Below, one piece after another: positions 23,754-31,607 of a DNA stretch of 38,937 bases. The stretch is from Streptomyces sp. col6 (GTDB taxonomy: Bacteria > Actinomycetota > Actinomycetes > Streptomycetales > Streptomycetaceae). The translations under genes were made by a program, and so were the position numbers. The notes beneath the pieces were generated by a model that was given only the letters and a program-made list of their open reading frames with translations, was not told the origin of the DNA and made no database searches. The stretch is taken from positions 1-38,937 of the forward strand of contig NZ_RDBL01000013.1 of assembly GCF_008042035.1 (NCBI RefSeq). The letters run 5' to 3'. Numbering within the stretch: position 1 is the stretch's first letter; every line of letters starts with the position of its first letter.

Positions 23754-24487
23754 CCGGCACCTCCGGCGGTCTGGGCGGTGTTCACGGCGCTGCGGGACTT
23801 CAGCAGGCTCTTCCCGCCGGTGGCCAGACCGAGCCGCCGCTTGGCGGACCGCTCCAGCAGGTTCATCAGCAGGGTCAGCGCGTACGCCAGGACGAAGTAG
23901 CAGACCAGCAGCGTGACGTAGGCGGTGAGGGTCTCACCCGTACGGCTGCGCAGCTTCTCGATGGCGGTCATCAGGTCCGCCGCCGAGATCAGCCACAGCA
24001 GCGGGGTCGCCTTCAGCAGCTGGATCAGCAGATTGGTGAACGACGGGATCATCTGCACCCACGCCTGCGGCAGGATCACCTTGCGCATCCGGTGCAGCGG
24101 CGACATGTTCAGCGCGAGCGCCGCCTCGTACTGGCCGCGCGGTACGGAGTTGACCGCGCCGCGCACCACTTCGGCGCCGTACGCCCCGTAGTTGAGGCCG
24201 AACGCGAGCACCCCGCAGACCAGCGGCGTCAGTTCGTACCCGGTCAGCGGCGGCATCGCGTAGTACAGCCAGAACAGCTGCACGTACAGCGAGGTGCCGC
24301 GGAAGAACTCCACGACCACGCGGGAGACCCCGCGCGACAGCAGGAGCCGGCTGAGCGACATCAGGCCCAGCACGAACGACAGGAGCAGCGCGAGGAGCGC
24401 GCCCAGGACCGTGGCCTCCAGGGTCACCCACAGGCCCGACCGCAGTTGCGGCAGATCGTCGGCGAAGGCCGAGAAGAAATCATTCAT
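23750..24487 (-). CDS. ehuC: ABC transporter permease (EhuC-like)
   Basis: 245 residues, five or six hydrophobic helices. The EAA loop is YEAALALNMSPLHRMRKVIL; VVEFFRGTSLYVQLFWLYY is the FRGTP-type motif. A charged tail of about 25 residues follows the last helix. It begins 20 bp after the binding-protein gene and ends overlapping ehuD by 4 bp, so all four genes form one transcription unit. The ribosome site (GGGACC) is weak. Confidence 0.8.
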   Translation of the reverse strand: MNDFFSAFADDLPQLRSGLWVTLEATVLGALLALLLSFVLGLMSLSRLLLSRGVSRVVVEFFRGTSLYVQLFWLYYAMPPLTGYELTPLVCGVLAFGLNYGAYGAEVVRGAVNSVPRGQYEAALALNMSPLHRMRKVILPQAWVQMIPSFTNLLIQLLKATPLLWLISAADLMTAIEKLRSRTGETLTAYVTLLVCYFVLAYALTLLMNLLERSAKRRLGLATGGKSLLKSRSAVNTAQTAGGAG

Positions 24488-24506
24488 GCGGTGGGTCCCG
24501 TCCCTG

Positions 24507-25409
24507 TCAGCCCTTGCACAGATCAGCCGTCTTCAGCGTGGCCGGCGGAAGTTCGGTCGCGCCGAAGCCGTAGTCGCGCAGCAGCTCCACATAGCGGGAC
24601 TTGTCGGCGACGATCTTCTTCAGCTCGCGGTTGAAGGCGTCGCGCAGCTCCTCGTTGCCCTTGCGGAAGACGGCGCCGCCGGGGCTGTACTGCTTGGCGC
24701 CGTCCAGCTCGGGCAGGAAGGCCTCGGTGACCTCGGTGCCCTCGTTGGTCTTGGCGAGCCAGCGCAGCGAGATGCCGGTCAGCAGGAAGGCGTCGATCCG
24801 GCCGCCCTTGACCGCGTCCGCCCCGTCCTGCGGCTTCTGGAGGGTCTTGATCCTGCTCTCGGGGATGCCCGCGCCCTTGGCGTACGAGCCCTCGACCGCG
24901 CCCGCCATCACGCCGAGGGTGATTCCGGCGGCCTTCGCCGACGCCAGGTCGGTGACCTTCTTCGGGTTGCCCCTCTTCACCATCATCGCGGTCGGCGAGA
25001 TGAACTCCGGTTCCGAGAAGAGGGCGTTGGCGCAGCGCTCCGGGGTGATCGCCATGCCGGCGCTGACCACGTCGTACTTGCCGGCCTGGAGTCCGGGGAT
25101 CAGGCCGTCCCACTCGGAGAGGGTGGGCTTCAGCTCGTCGACACCGAGGGCCTTGAAGATCTCGCGGTGCAACGTGGGCGCCTCGCCCTTGAGTTCCTTG
25201 CCCTCCATGTACCCGTACGGCGCCTCGTCGGCGTACGCGACGCGTACGAACCCCTGCTTGCGGAGCTTCGCGAGGGCGCCCTCTCCGTCGGCGGAGTCGG
25301 CGCCGGTCTTGCTGCACGCGGCGAGGAGGCCCGGGACGACGAGCAGACCGCCCACCGCTGCCGATCGGTTGAGAAATCCCCGGCGGGACAGGTTCGGGAA
25401 GTCAGCCAT
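24507..25409 (-). CDS. ehuB: Extracytoplasmic solute-binding lipoprotein (EhuB-like)
   Basis: 300 residues from ATG 25409 (CAGGAG ten bases upstream). A twin-arginine signal (SRRGFLNRSA) runs into the lipobox LLAAC, so it is exported folded by Tat and lipid-anchored. The fold is of the polar amino-acid type: VAYADEAPYGYM, then LSEWDGLIPGLQAGKYDVVSAGMAIT, then an Arg-rich ligand site (PERCANALFS). The start MADFPNLSRRGFL and gene order match EhuB, the ectoine/hydroxyectoine binding protein that scavenges these osmolytes. A MITE-like palindrome starts 31 bp upstream, within the presumed leader. Confidence 0.8.
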   Translation of the reverse strand: MADFPNLSRRGFLNRSAAVGGLLVVPGLLAACSKTGADSADGEGALAKLRKQGFVRVAYADEAPYGYMEGKELKGEAPTLHREIFKALGVDELKPTLSEWDGLIPGLQAGKYDVVSAGMAITPERCANALFSEPEFISPTAMMVKRGNPKKVTDLASAKAAGITLGVMAGAVEGSYAKGAGIPESRIKTLQKPQDGADAVKGGRIDAFLLTGISLRWLAKTNEGTEVTEAFLPELDGAKQYSPGGAVFRKGNEELRDAFNRELKKIVADKSRYVELLRDYGFGATELPPATLKTADLCKG

Positions 25410-25440
25410 GGTTCGCAATCTCCTGAAGGGGTCGAACAGT

Positions 25441-25629
25441 CCGGACAGGCTTGGGCCTGTCCGGCGGGTCTTCGTGGGCCCGCGACGCCTGGCACGCACT
25501 CTCGCCGCACGCCCGCATCACCCAAGTACGTCCAGTACGAGGGCGATCCGGGCGCACGCCGAGAGCACGCACCAGACGCCGCGGGCTGATCCACGAAGAC
25601 CCGCCGGGCAGGCCCTGGGCGCCTGCCCG
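25441..25629. mobile_element. MITE-like palindromic element, 189 bp, no coding capacity
   Basis: Terminal inverted repeats of 25 bp (25453-25477 and 25591-25615) match at 24 positions; they begin GGGCCTGTCCGGCGGG. Inside, the two halves remain roughly complementary up to the centre near GTACGTCCAGTAC (about 25530), so the whole element is one long imperfect palindrome. Each end has its own small hairpin: CCGGACAGGC with GCCTGTCCGG on the left (25441-25464), CGGGCAGGC with GCCTGCCCG on the right (about 25605-25628). No transposase and no clear target duplication are seen. It lies between ehuB and the divergent EutA-like gene. A short relative is at 8303-8341. Confidence 0.75.
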
Positions 25630-25940
25630 ATCCCGTACGTCTATTCAGAAAGAAGGCGCATGTAATCGAACGGTGGCCGGAGGGTGACCTTCCCGTGTCC
25701 GGTGGCAGGCCGGAAGGCGGGGTTTCGTAGGGGATGTCCCGTACGAGGCTCCGTACCGCGACGGGTGCCCGTGCGGTCGCCGTTCATGCACGCGGCCGGC
25801 CGCCCGGGGCGAGATCCGGGGCGGATGGCGGAATACTGGAACAGGAGCGGGGAAACCGGTCAGTGCCGCCGCCGGTTCGCGCGGCGGGCGCGGCGGGCGA
25901 TCCGCCGCGGCACGGACGCAGGTGCAGAGAAAGGGTGGAC
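25630..25940. other. Intergenic region before the EutA-like gene
   Basis: A gene-free 311 bp between the palindromic element and the plus-strand start at 25941. It should hold the promoter of the EutA-like gene and probably that of ehuBCDA, since only 31 bp remain between the element and ehuB. A relatively AT-rich patch lies at 25640-25665 (TATTCAGAAAGAAGG). I see no convincing promoter pair or palindromic IclR site. Confidence 0.5.
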
Positions 25941-26720
25941 ATGACGACCGTCGGATTCCTCTACCCGGGTCACTTCGCCGAGGACGACTACCCGCGCATG
26001 GAGATCCTCCTCGACAGCACCATCAGACTTGTCGTCCACCACACCGAGAGCCCGGACGGCGCTTACGCCGAGGACGCCCTGCGCGCACTGGGCACCCCCG
26101 GCCGGCTCGCCGCGGGCATCGAGGAGCTGCAGCGCTCCGGGGTCCAGTCCATCGTCTGGGCCTGCGACGGCGGCAGCTTCCTGTACGGGTGGCAGGGTGC
26201 CCACGACCAGGTCGCGGCCCTCGCCCGTGCGGCGGGCGTACCCGCGTCCAGCACCTCCATCGGCTTCGTCCACGCGGTACGGAAGCTGGGTGCCGAGCGC
26301 GTCGCGGTCGCCGCGACCTACTCCGAGGCCGTCGCGGAGCGGTTCGCCGCGTTCCTGCGGGAGACCGGCGTGGAGGTCACCGGCGTGCACGCGGCGGGCG
26401 TCACCGACGCCGCCGAGGCCGCGTCCTGGGACGCGGACCGGGTGCTCGAACTGGCCAGGGCCGCCGACCGCCCCGACGCGGACGCCGTCCTGATCCCCGA
26501 CACCTCCCTGCACACCGCCGCCCACCTCCCCGAGCTGGAGGAGGCGCTCGGCAAGCCCGTCCTCACCGCCAGCCAGGTGGCGGCCCGCGAGGCCCTGCGG
26601 CTGGCCGACCGCCCCGCCTGGGCGCCCCGGCTCGGCACGCTCTTCGCCAACCGCGAGCAGCCGCCGGCCCCGGTGAGCTGGGGGAGCGGACGGGCGTACG
26701 CCCACGGGAAGAAGAGCTGA
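25941..26720 (+). CDS. Maleate isomerase / Asp-Glu racemase superfamily protein (EutA-like)
   Basis: 259 residues from ATG 25941 (AAAGGG upstream); a longer frame exists but has no ribosome site. The fold begins VGFLYPGHFAEDDYPRM. The first catalytic Cys of the superfamily is present in SIVWACDGGSF; at the second position, where maleate isomerases have Cys, the sequence reads LIPDTSLHTAAH, so the two-Cys mechanism is not intact. EutA proteins of ectoine-use loci have this kind of sequence; their reaction is not firmly established. Divergent placement beside an ectoine-type importer supports the EutA link. No other ectoine-degrading genes (eutBCDE type) are in the window. Confidence 0.7.
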   Translation: MTTVGFLYPGHFAEDDYPRMEILLDSTIRLVVHHTESPDGAYAEDALRALGTPGRLAAGIEELQRSGVQSIVWACDGGSFLYGWQGAHDQVAALARAAGVPASSTSIGFVHAVRKLGAERVAVAATYSEAVAERFAAFLRETGVEVTGVHAAGVTDAAEAASWDADRVLELARAADRPDADAVLIPDTSLHTAAHLPELEEALGKPVLTASQVAAREALRLADRPAWAPRLGTLFANREQPPAPVSWGSGRAYAHGKKS

Positions 26721-26811
26721 GAGGCAGCGGCCCGGAATAAACGGAGCCATCCTCCTGTTTCCGCTCTCCGAACGGACGAGGCACTAAGCGCACCACCGGA
26801 GAGGCCAGAAC

Positions 26812-27939
26812 GTGGACGAGATTCGAGGCGACGAGATCCAGGGCGACAGGATCCAGGGCGACGAGATCCGCGGTACGGCCCGGGGGACCGCCCCCGTGCC
26901 GCTGTCCGTGCTGGATCTGGTGACCGTGGGCCAGGGCCGCACGGCGAGCCAGGCCCTGCGCACCGGCGTGGAGATCGCCCGGCTCGCCGAGCGCCGTGGC
27001 TTCCACCGCTACTGGGTCGCCGAGCACCACTCGATGCCCGGCGTCGCCTCCTCGTCCCCGGCCGTGATCCTGGCCCACACCGCCGCCCGCACCGAGCGCA
27101 TCCGGCTCGGCTCGGGCGGCGTCATGCTGCCCAACCACGCCCCGCTCGTCATCGCCGAGCAGTTCGGCACCCTGGAGGCGATGGCCCCCGGCCGCGTCGA
27201 CCTCGGCCTGGGCCGCGCGCCCGGCACGGACGGCGCCACCGCCGCCGCACTGCGGCGCACGGACCGGCTCAACGAAGGGGCGGACGACTTTCCGCAGCAG
27301 CTCATGGAGCTGACCCGGTTCCTGGACGACGACTTCCCCGACGGCCACCCCTACGCCCGCATCCACGCGGTCCCCGGACCCGTCCAGGCCACCGCCGAGG
27401 GCGGCGTCCAGTCCCCGGCGCGCCCGCCCATCTGGCTGCTCGGCTCCTCCGGCTTCAGCGCCCGGCTGGCCGGGGTCCTCGGGCTGCCGTTCGCCTTCGC
27501 GCACCACTTCTCGGCCCAGAACACCGTCCCGGCGCTGGAGCTGTACCGCGACTCCTTCAAGCCGTCCACGGTCCTGGACGCGCCGTACGCCCTGATCGGT
27601 GTCGCCGCCCTGGCCGCCGACGACGAGCGCGAGGCGCGGCGGCAGGTGCTGACCGGTGCCCTTTCGATGCTCCGGCTGCGGTCCGGGCGGCCCGGCCTGG
27701 TGCCGACGCCCGAGGAGGCGGAGGCGTACGCCTTCTCCCCGATGGAGCGCGAGTTCGTCGACAACTGGCTGGTCAACATCGTCCACGGCACCTCCGACGA
27801 GGTCCGCTCCGGCCTCGACGACCTGGCCAAGCGCACCGGCGCCGACGAGCTGATGATCACCGCCAACGCCCACAGCGGCGAGGCCCGGCTGCGCAGCTAC
27901 GGGCTGATCGCGGACGCGTACGGGCTGCCCGACGCGTAG
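26812..27939 (+). CDS. LLM class flavin-dependent oxidoreductase (MsnO8 family)
   Basis: 375 residues from GTG 26812 (GGAGAGG upstream). After a repeated 20-residue head the luciferase-like fold begins PLSVLDLVTVGQG, with WVAEHHSMPGVASSSP, RIRLGSGGVMLPNHAPLVIAEQ (cut: RIRLGSGGVMLPNH then APLVIAEQF) and VDLGLGRAPGTD, the motifs of the MsnO8/YhbW-like group. Such enzymes use reduced FMN from a partner reductase to oxidise small substrates; the substrate here is unknown. It follows the EutA-like gene by 91 bp on the same strand and may share its transcript. It ends 3 bp from the convergent GGDEF-EAL gene with no terminator between. Confidence 0.85.
   Translation: MDEIRGDEIQGDRIQGDEIRGTARGTAPVPLSVLDLVTVGQGRTASQALRTGVEIARLAERRGFHRYWVAEHHSMPGVASSSPAVILAHTAARTERIRLGSGGVMLPNHAPLVIAEQFGTLEAMAPGRVDLGLGRAPGTDGATAAALRRTDRLNEGADDFPQQLMELTRFLDDDFPDGHPYARIHAVPGPVQATAEGGVQSPARPPIWLLGSSGFSARLAGVLGLPFAFAHHFSAQNTVPALELYRDSFKPSTVLDAPYALIGVAALAADDEREARRQVLTGALSMLRLRSGRPGLVPTPEEAEAYAFSPMEREFVDNWLVNIVHGTSDEVRSGLDDLAKRTGADELMITANAHSGEARLRSYGLIADAYGLPDA
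26815..26874 (+). repeat. Four tandem 15-bp repeats in the LLM gene N-terminus
   Basis: Copies of GACGAGATCCAGGGC (with substitutions) directly after the start codon encode DEIRG, DEIQG, DRIQG and DEIRG. The period is in frame, so copy number can change without breaking the protein. Confidence 0.9.
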
Positions 27940-27942
27940 GGC

Positions 27943-29790
27943 TCACGCCCCCGGGGCGCGGGTTCCGATGAGTTCGGCGATGCGTTCCGGGGCGACCGCG
28001 CGCGAGTAGAGCCAGCCCTGTCCCGTGTCGCAGCCGATCCGGCGCAGCCGCTCCGCCTGGCCGGCCGTCTCCACGCACTCCGCGGTGACGGTCAGGCCCA
28101 GCCGGTGCGCCAGCCCGACCATGGCCTCGACGATCGTCTCGTCGGCGGGGCTGGGATGCGTGCCGTCCTCGTACCGGAAACCGCGCACGAACGCGCCGTC
28201 CAGCTTGAGCACGGACACCGGCAGGCGGCTCAGGTAGGCGAGGTTCGAGTAGCCGGTGCCGAAGTCGTCGATGGCGATGCGGACGCCCATGTCGCTGAGC
28301 GCCTGGAGGGCCCGCAGCGGGCGGCCCGCCGAACCCATCACCGCGGACTCGGTCAGCTCCAGCTGCAGCAGCGCCGGATCGAGCCCGGTCTCCGCCAGGA
28401 TCTCCGCGACATCGGTGACCAGGTCGGAGTCCCAGACCTGGCGCACCGCGACGTTGACGCTGATGAACAGCGGCGGCTTCGCCGGATGGTCGAGCTGCCA
28501 GCGCCGGGCCTGCCGGCAGGCCGAGCGCAGCACCCACCGGCCGAGCTGCACGATCGAGCCGTCCTCCTCGGCGATCGCGACGAACCGATTCGGCGAGAGC
28601 ATGCCGAACTGCGGGTGGTTCCAGCGCACCAGCGCCTCGACGCCGCGCACGACCCCGTCGGCCATGCCGACCAGCGGCTGGTACTCGATGGTGAACTCGC
28701 CGCGCTCCACGGCCGGGCGGAGGGTGGAGGACAGCGCCTGGCGGGTCATCCGGTGGGCGTTGCGCTCCGGGTCGAACAGGGTCCAGCGGGCCTTGCCGTC
28801 GGCCTTCGCCCAGTACAGCGTGGTGTCGGCGGCCTGCATCAGACCGGTGGCGGACGTGCCCGCGACGGGCCGCTCCACCACTCCGATCGACGCCGAGACC
28901 GAGAGCCGCTGCCCGGCCAGGTCGAAGGGCTGCTGGAGCGCCCCCAGCACCGTGCGCGCCAGGTCGGTCAGCTGCTCGGTGCCGGTGGACTCCTCGACCA
29001 GGAGCGCGAACTCGTCGCCGCCGAGCCGGGCCACCAGCGGGGCACCGGCCGGGTACGCGCCCTCCTGCTCGGCGCAGTCCGTGAGCCGCGCGGCGACGGC
29101 CGCCAGCAGCCGGTCGCCGATCCGGTGGCCCAGGGTGTCGTTGACCGCCTTGAAGCCGTCCAGGTCCAGGTAGCAGAGCCCGACGCGGGGGCCGCCGCCC
29201 TCCTGGTGGGGCGGGGGCCGCAGCGCCGCCGACAGCCGCTCGAAGAACAGCGCCCGGTTGGGCAGCCGGGTCACCGGGTCGTGCATCTGGAGGTGGTGCA
29301 GCCGCTTCTGCAGTTCGCGCCGGTCGCTGACGTCCGCGACGGAGAGCAGCACCTGACCGGGCGCAGCGCCCGTGTCCGCCTCCGTGGCGTCCGGCATCGG
29401 CACGACGGTGATCTCGGCCCACAGCGCGCGCCCGTCGGGGTGCTTGAGCCGGCGGGTGCAGCGGAAGCGGGTGCGCCGGCCGTGCAGCACCTCGCGGTAC
29501 GCGTGCCAGGCGCGGGCGTCCGCCGCCAGGTCGACCAGATCGGCCGCCGACTGCGCGGTGAGCGCCGCCGCGCCGGTGCCCGTCAGCGCGCCGAGCGCCT
29601 CGTTGGCGGTGACGATCAGGCCCTCGGGGCCGACGACGGCCATCGGCAGGGTGGCGGCCCGGAACGCGGCCCGGTAGTCGTGCGCCTCGGTGGCGGACGC
29701 GCCGGGCGGCCACGCTTCGTGACGCTCCGTCACCACGGGGCGCTGTGCAGGGGGTGCCGTGGGCCCCGGTCCTTCGGGGGTTGCGCTCAC
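27943..29790 (-). CDS. PAS-GGDEF-EAL cyclic di-GMP turnover protein
   Basis: 615 residues from GTG 29790 (GGAG upstream). A PAS domain (about 38-155) senses an unknown signal. The diguanylate cyclase domain (about 160-345) has an intact RLGGDEF (256-261); no RxxD inhibitory site precedes it. The phosphodiesterase domain (about 352-610) keeps all key residues: EALVRWNHP (385 on), ISVNV, LELTES, IDDFGTGYSNL, KLDGAF, AECVET. Both making and breaking of c-di-GMP are thus possible. No transmembrane helix, so it is cytoplasmic, like RmdA-type proteins that affect streptomycete development. Its 3' end is 3 bp from the convergent LLM gene. Confidence 0.9.
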   Translation of the reverse strand: MSATPEGPGPTAPPAQRPVVTERHEAWPPGASATEAHDYRAAFRAATLPMAVVGPEGLIVTANEALGALTGTGAAALTAQSAADLVDLAADARAWHAYREVLHGRRTRFRCTRRLKHPDGRALWAEITVVPMPDATEADTGAAPGQVLLSVADVSDRRELQKRLHHLQMHDPVTRLPNRALFFERLSAALRPPPHQEGGGPRVGLCYLDLDGFKAVNDTLGHRIGDRLLAAVAARLTDCAEQEGAYPAGAPLVARLGGDEFALLVEESTGTEQLTDLARTVLGALQQPFDLAGQRLSVSASIGVVERPVAGTSATGLMQAADTTLYWAKADGKARWTLFDPERNAHRMTRQALSSTLRPAVERGEFTIEYQPLVGMADGVVRGVEALVRWNHPQFGMLSPNRFVAIAEEDGSIVQLGRWVLRSACRQARRWQLDHPAKPPLFISVNVAVRQVWDSDLVTDVAEILAETGLDPALLQLELTESAVMGSAGRPLRALQALSDMGVRIAIDDFGTGYSNLAYLSRLPVSVLKLDGAFVRGFRYEDGTHPSPADETIVEAMVGLAHRLGLTVTAECVETAGQAERLRRIGCDTGQGWLYSRAVAPERIAELIGTRAPGA

Positions 29791-30230
29791 CGTTCGCTCC
29801 GCCCTGCAGTTCTGTCCCGGACACCTCCGGTCGGACTGGCCCGCCGCGTGGAGCACCGCCGTGGGAGGCGGGAACCGCGCAGGAAAGCGAGGTGAAGCAT
29901 AGAGGGCCGCGCCCCGGCCGTTCCAGCGCCCCGGCCCTCGGACGCCCCGCTCCGACTCGCACGGCCCATGCGGACGCCGTTCCGGTTTGTCCCCGACTGA
30001 TTGTTTCTGCGCGCCTCTGTTCTCTCCGGTTGCGCGCGTGATCGATTGTGACTTTCTGTGAAGGGCGTGGCCGATTAAGCCCCCGACCCGACTGGGCGAG
30101 CCCGACGTGACGAAACGCCCATAAGCCCACAAGGTGGACAGGAGAGTTCCCGGGGTCGTGCCTGGGGCCCGCGCCGGAAACCGTCCGCGCCCCGCACCGG
30201 AGGGATGCGCTCCCCGTACCGGAGGTAGAT
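29791..30230. other. Divergent intergenic region between GGDEF-EAL and metalloprotease genes
   Basis: A gene-free 440 bp that should contain two promoters. The part at 29990-30075 is richer in AT (TGATTGTTTCTGCGCG, GATCGATTGTGACTTTC). The only strong signal is the ribosome site GGAGG at 30221-30225 for the protease. No palindrome above ten bases was noticed, and I found no acceptable BldD box. Confidence 0.5.
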
Positions 30231-31472
30231 GTGCCGCGTCAGTCCGGGCCCTCAGGGGTGGAGAGGCCGAGCCCGCGAGGGCTGGTGGCCGGGCTGATCT
30301 CGCTGCTGGCGCTCGTCGCCACCTCCCTCGTCGCCGGGCCCGCTGCCGCCGCCTCCGGGGACGCCGCCCCCTGCGCACTGCCCCGCACCGCCGCCCACCA
30401 CTCCCTCGGCGTCGACCGGTGGAACGGTGCCTATCCGCGCCCGGACCACACCCTGGACGCGGTGATGGTCTTCCTCTCGTTCTCCGACGCCCGGCCGGCC
30501 ACCACGCCCGCCGAACTCACCTCGGACTACTTCCCGGCCACCACCCAGTTCTTCCGGCGTGCCTCGTACGGGAAGTTCACCCTGCGCCCGCACCCGCAGC
30601 GGCAGTGGATCCGGATGCCGAAGCCCTCGGCCTGGTACGGCATACAGCGTGACTGGGCCAGCGACCGGCGCAGCGCCTACCTGCGCGACGCGATCCGGGT
30701 GGCCGACCCCACGGTCGACTTCTCGCGCTACGACATCGTCTACCTGGTCGCGGACCCGGACGCCCCCGGCGTCGACTCCGACGCCACCAAGGTCGTCAAC
30801 TTCGACCGGCCGCTGCACGCCGACGGCACGGACATCAGGCGCGTCGTCACCGTCTTCGAACAGCACCCGCCGGACCACAACGTGCTGGCCCACGAGACCG
30901 GCCACGTCTTCGACCTGCCGGACCTCTACCACCGGCCGTCCGACGGCAAGGGCGACTGGGACACCTACGTCGGCGACTGGGACGTCATGGGCAGCCAGTT
31001 CGGGCTTGCGCCCGACCTCTTCGGCTGGCACAAGTGGAAGCTGGGCTGGCTGGACGACCGGCAGGTGGTCTGCGTCCAGAGCGACCGGGTCGTCACCCTC
31101 GAACCGATGGCCGCCGTCCCCGTGCGCGGTGCGTCCCTCGGCACCCGGCTTGCCGTGATCAGGACCGGCGAGGGCAGCGCGGTCGCCATCGAGGCCCGTG
31201 GCTCCACCGGCAACGACCGCTCGACCTGCGCCGAGGGCATCCTGCTCTACCGGGTGCGCAACGAGACCCCGTCCGGCGGTGGCCCGGTCGAGGTGCTCGA
31301 CACGCACCCCGACAGCGACGCCTGCTGGGAGAGCTCGGTCTACCCGCCGCTCGCGGACGCACCGCTGCGCGTCGGCGAGACGTACTCCGTACCCGGCGCG
31401 CACGCCACCGTCGAGGTCGCCGACCGTACGCCGTCGGGCTCCTGGACCGTCCGCATCACCACGGGGACCTGA
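30231..31472 (+). CDS. Secreted M6 family metalloprotease
   Basis: 413 residues from GTG 30231 with GGAGG five bases upstream. A signal peptide (hydrophobic 18-40, cleavage after AAAASG region) is followed by a catalytic domain containing HETGH (221-225), the zinc motif HExxH with the downstream ligand in DLPDLYH, and the Met-turn-like GDWDVMGSQ (248-256). It falls in the immune inhibitor A-like M6 group. The last 120 residues are a beta-rich domain with two Cys (STCAEG, SDACWE). It should be an extracellular protease; there is no evident pro-domain or anchor. It ends 21 bp before a hairpin that also ends the convergent tRNA-Lys. Confidence 0.85.
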   Translation: MPRQSGPSGVERPSPRGLVAGLISLLALVATSLVAGPAAAASGDAAPCALPRTAAHHSLGVDRWNGAYPRPDHTLDAVMVFLSFSDARPATTPAELTSDYFPATTQFFRRASYGKFTLRPHPQRQWIRMPKPSAWYGIQRDWASDRRSAYLRDAIRVADPTVDFSRYDIVYLVADPDAPGVDSDATKVVNFDRPLHADGTDIRRVVTVFEQHPPDHNVLAHETGHVFDLPDLYHRPSDGKGDWDTYVGDWDVMGSQFGLAPDLFGWHKWKLGWLDDRQVVCVQSDRVVTLEPMAAVPVRGASLGTRLAVIRTGEGSAVAIEARGSTGNDRSTCAEGILLYRVRNETPSGGGPVEVLDTHPDSDACWESSVYPPLADAPLRVGETYSVPGAHATVEVADRTPSGSWTVRITTGT

Positions 31473-31493
31473 CCCGGGCCCGTACCGGACAAC

Positions 31494-31527
31494 GAAGAAG
31501 CCCCTCGCTCTCGCGAGGGGCTTCTTC
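31494..31527. terminator. Bidirectional terminator: M6 protease and tRNA-Lys copy 3
   Basis: GAAGAAGCCCCTCGC pairs perfectly with GCGAGGGGCTTCTTC around TCTC. It lies 21 bp after the protease stop and 6 bp from the tRNA 3' end. Confidence 0.88.
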
Positions 31528-31533
31528 CGTCTG

Positions 31534-31607
31534 TGCGCCGCCAGGGACTCGAACCCCGGACCCGCTGATTAAGAGTCAGCTGCTCTAACCAACTGAGCTA
31601 GCGGCGC
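31534..31607 (-). tRNA. tRNA-Lys (CUU), copy 3 of 3
   Basis: Identical to copies 1 and 2. No encoded CCA; the 3' flank ACAGAC is shared with copy 2. A -10-like TAAGGT lies about 15 bases upstream, within the coding region of the next gene. Confidence 0.97.

Noticed and set aside
30043..30058. Possible BldD site near the c-di-GMP gene (TGACTTTCTGTGA)
   Set aside because: Only the outer bases fit the known box; the central C-W-G positions do not. Too weak to report.
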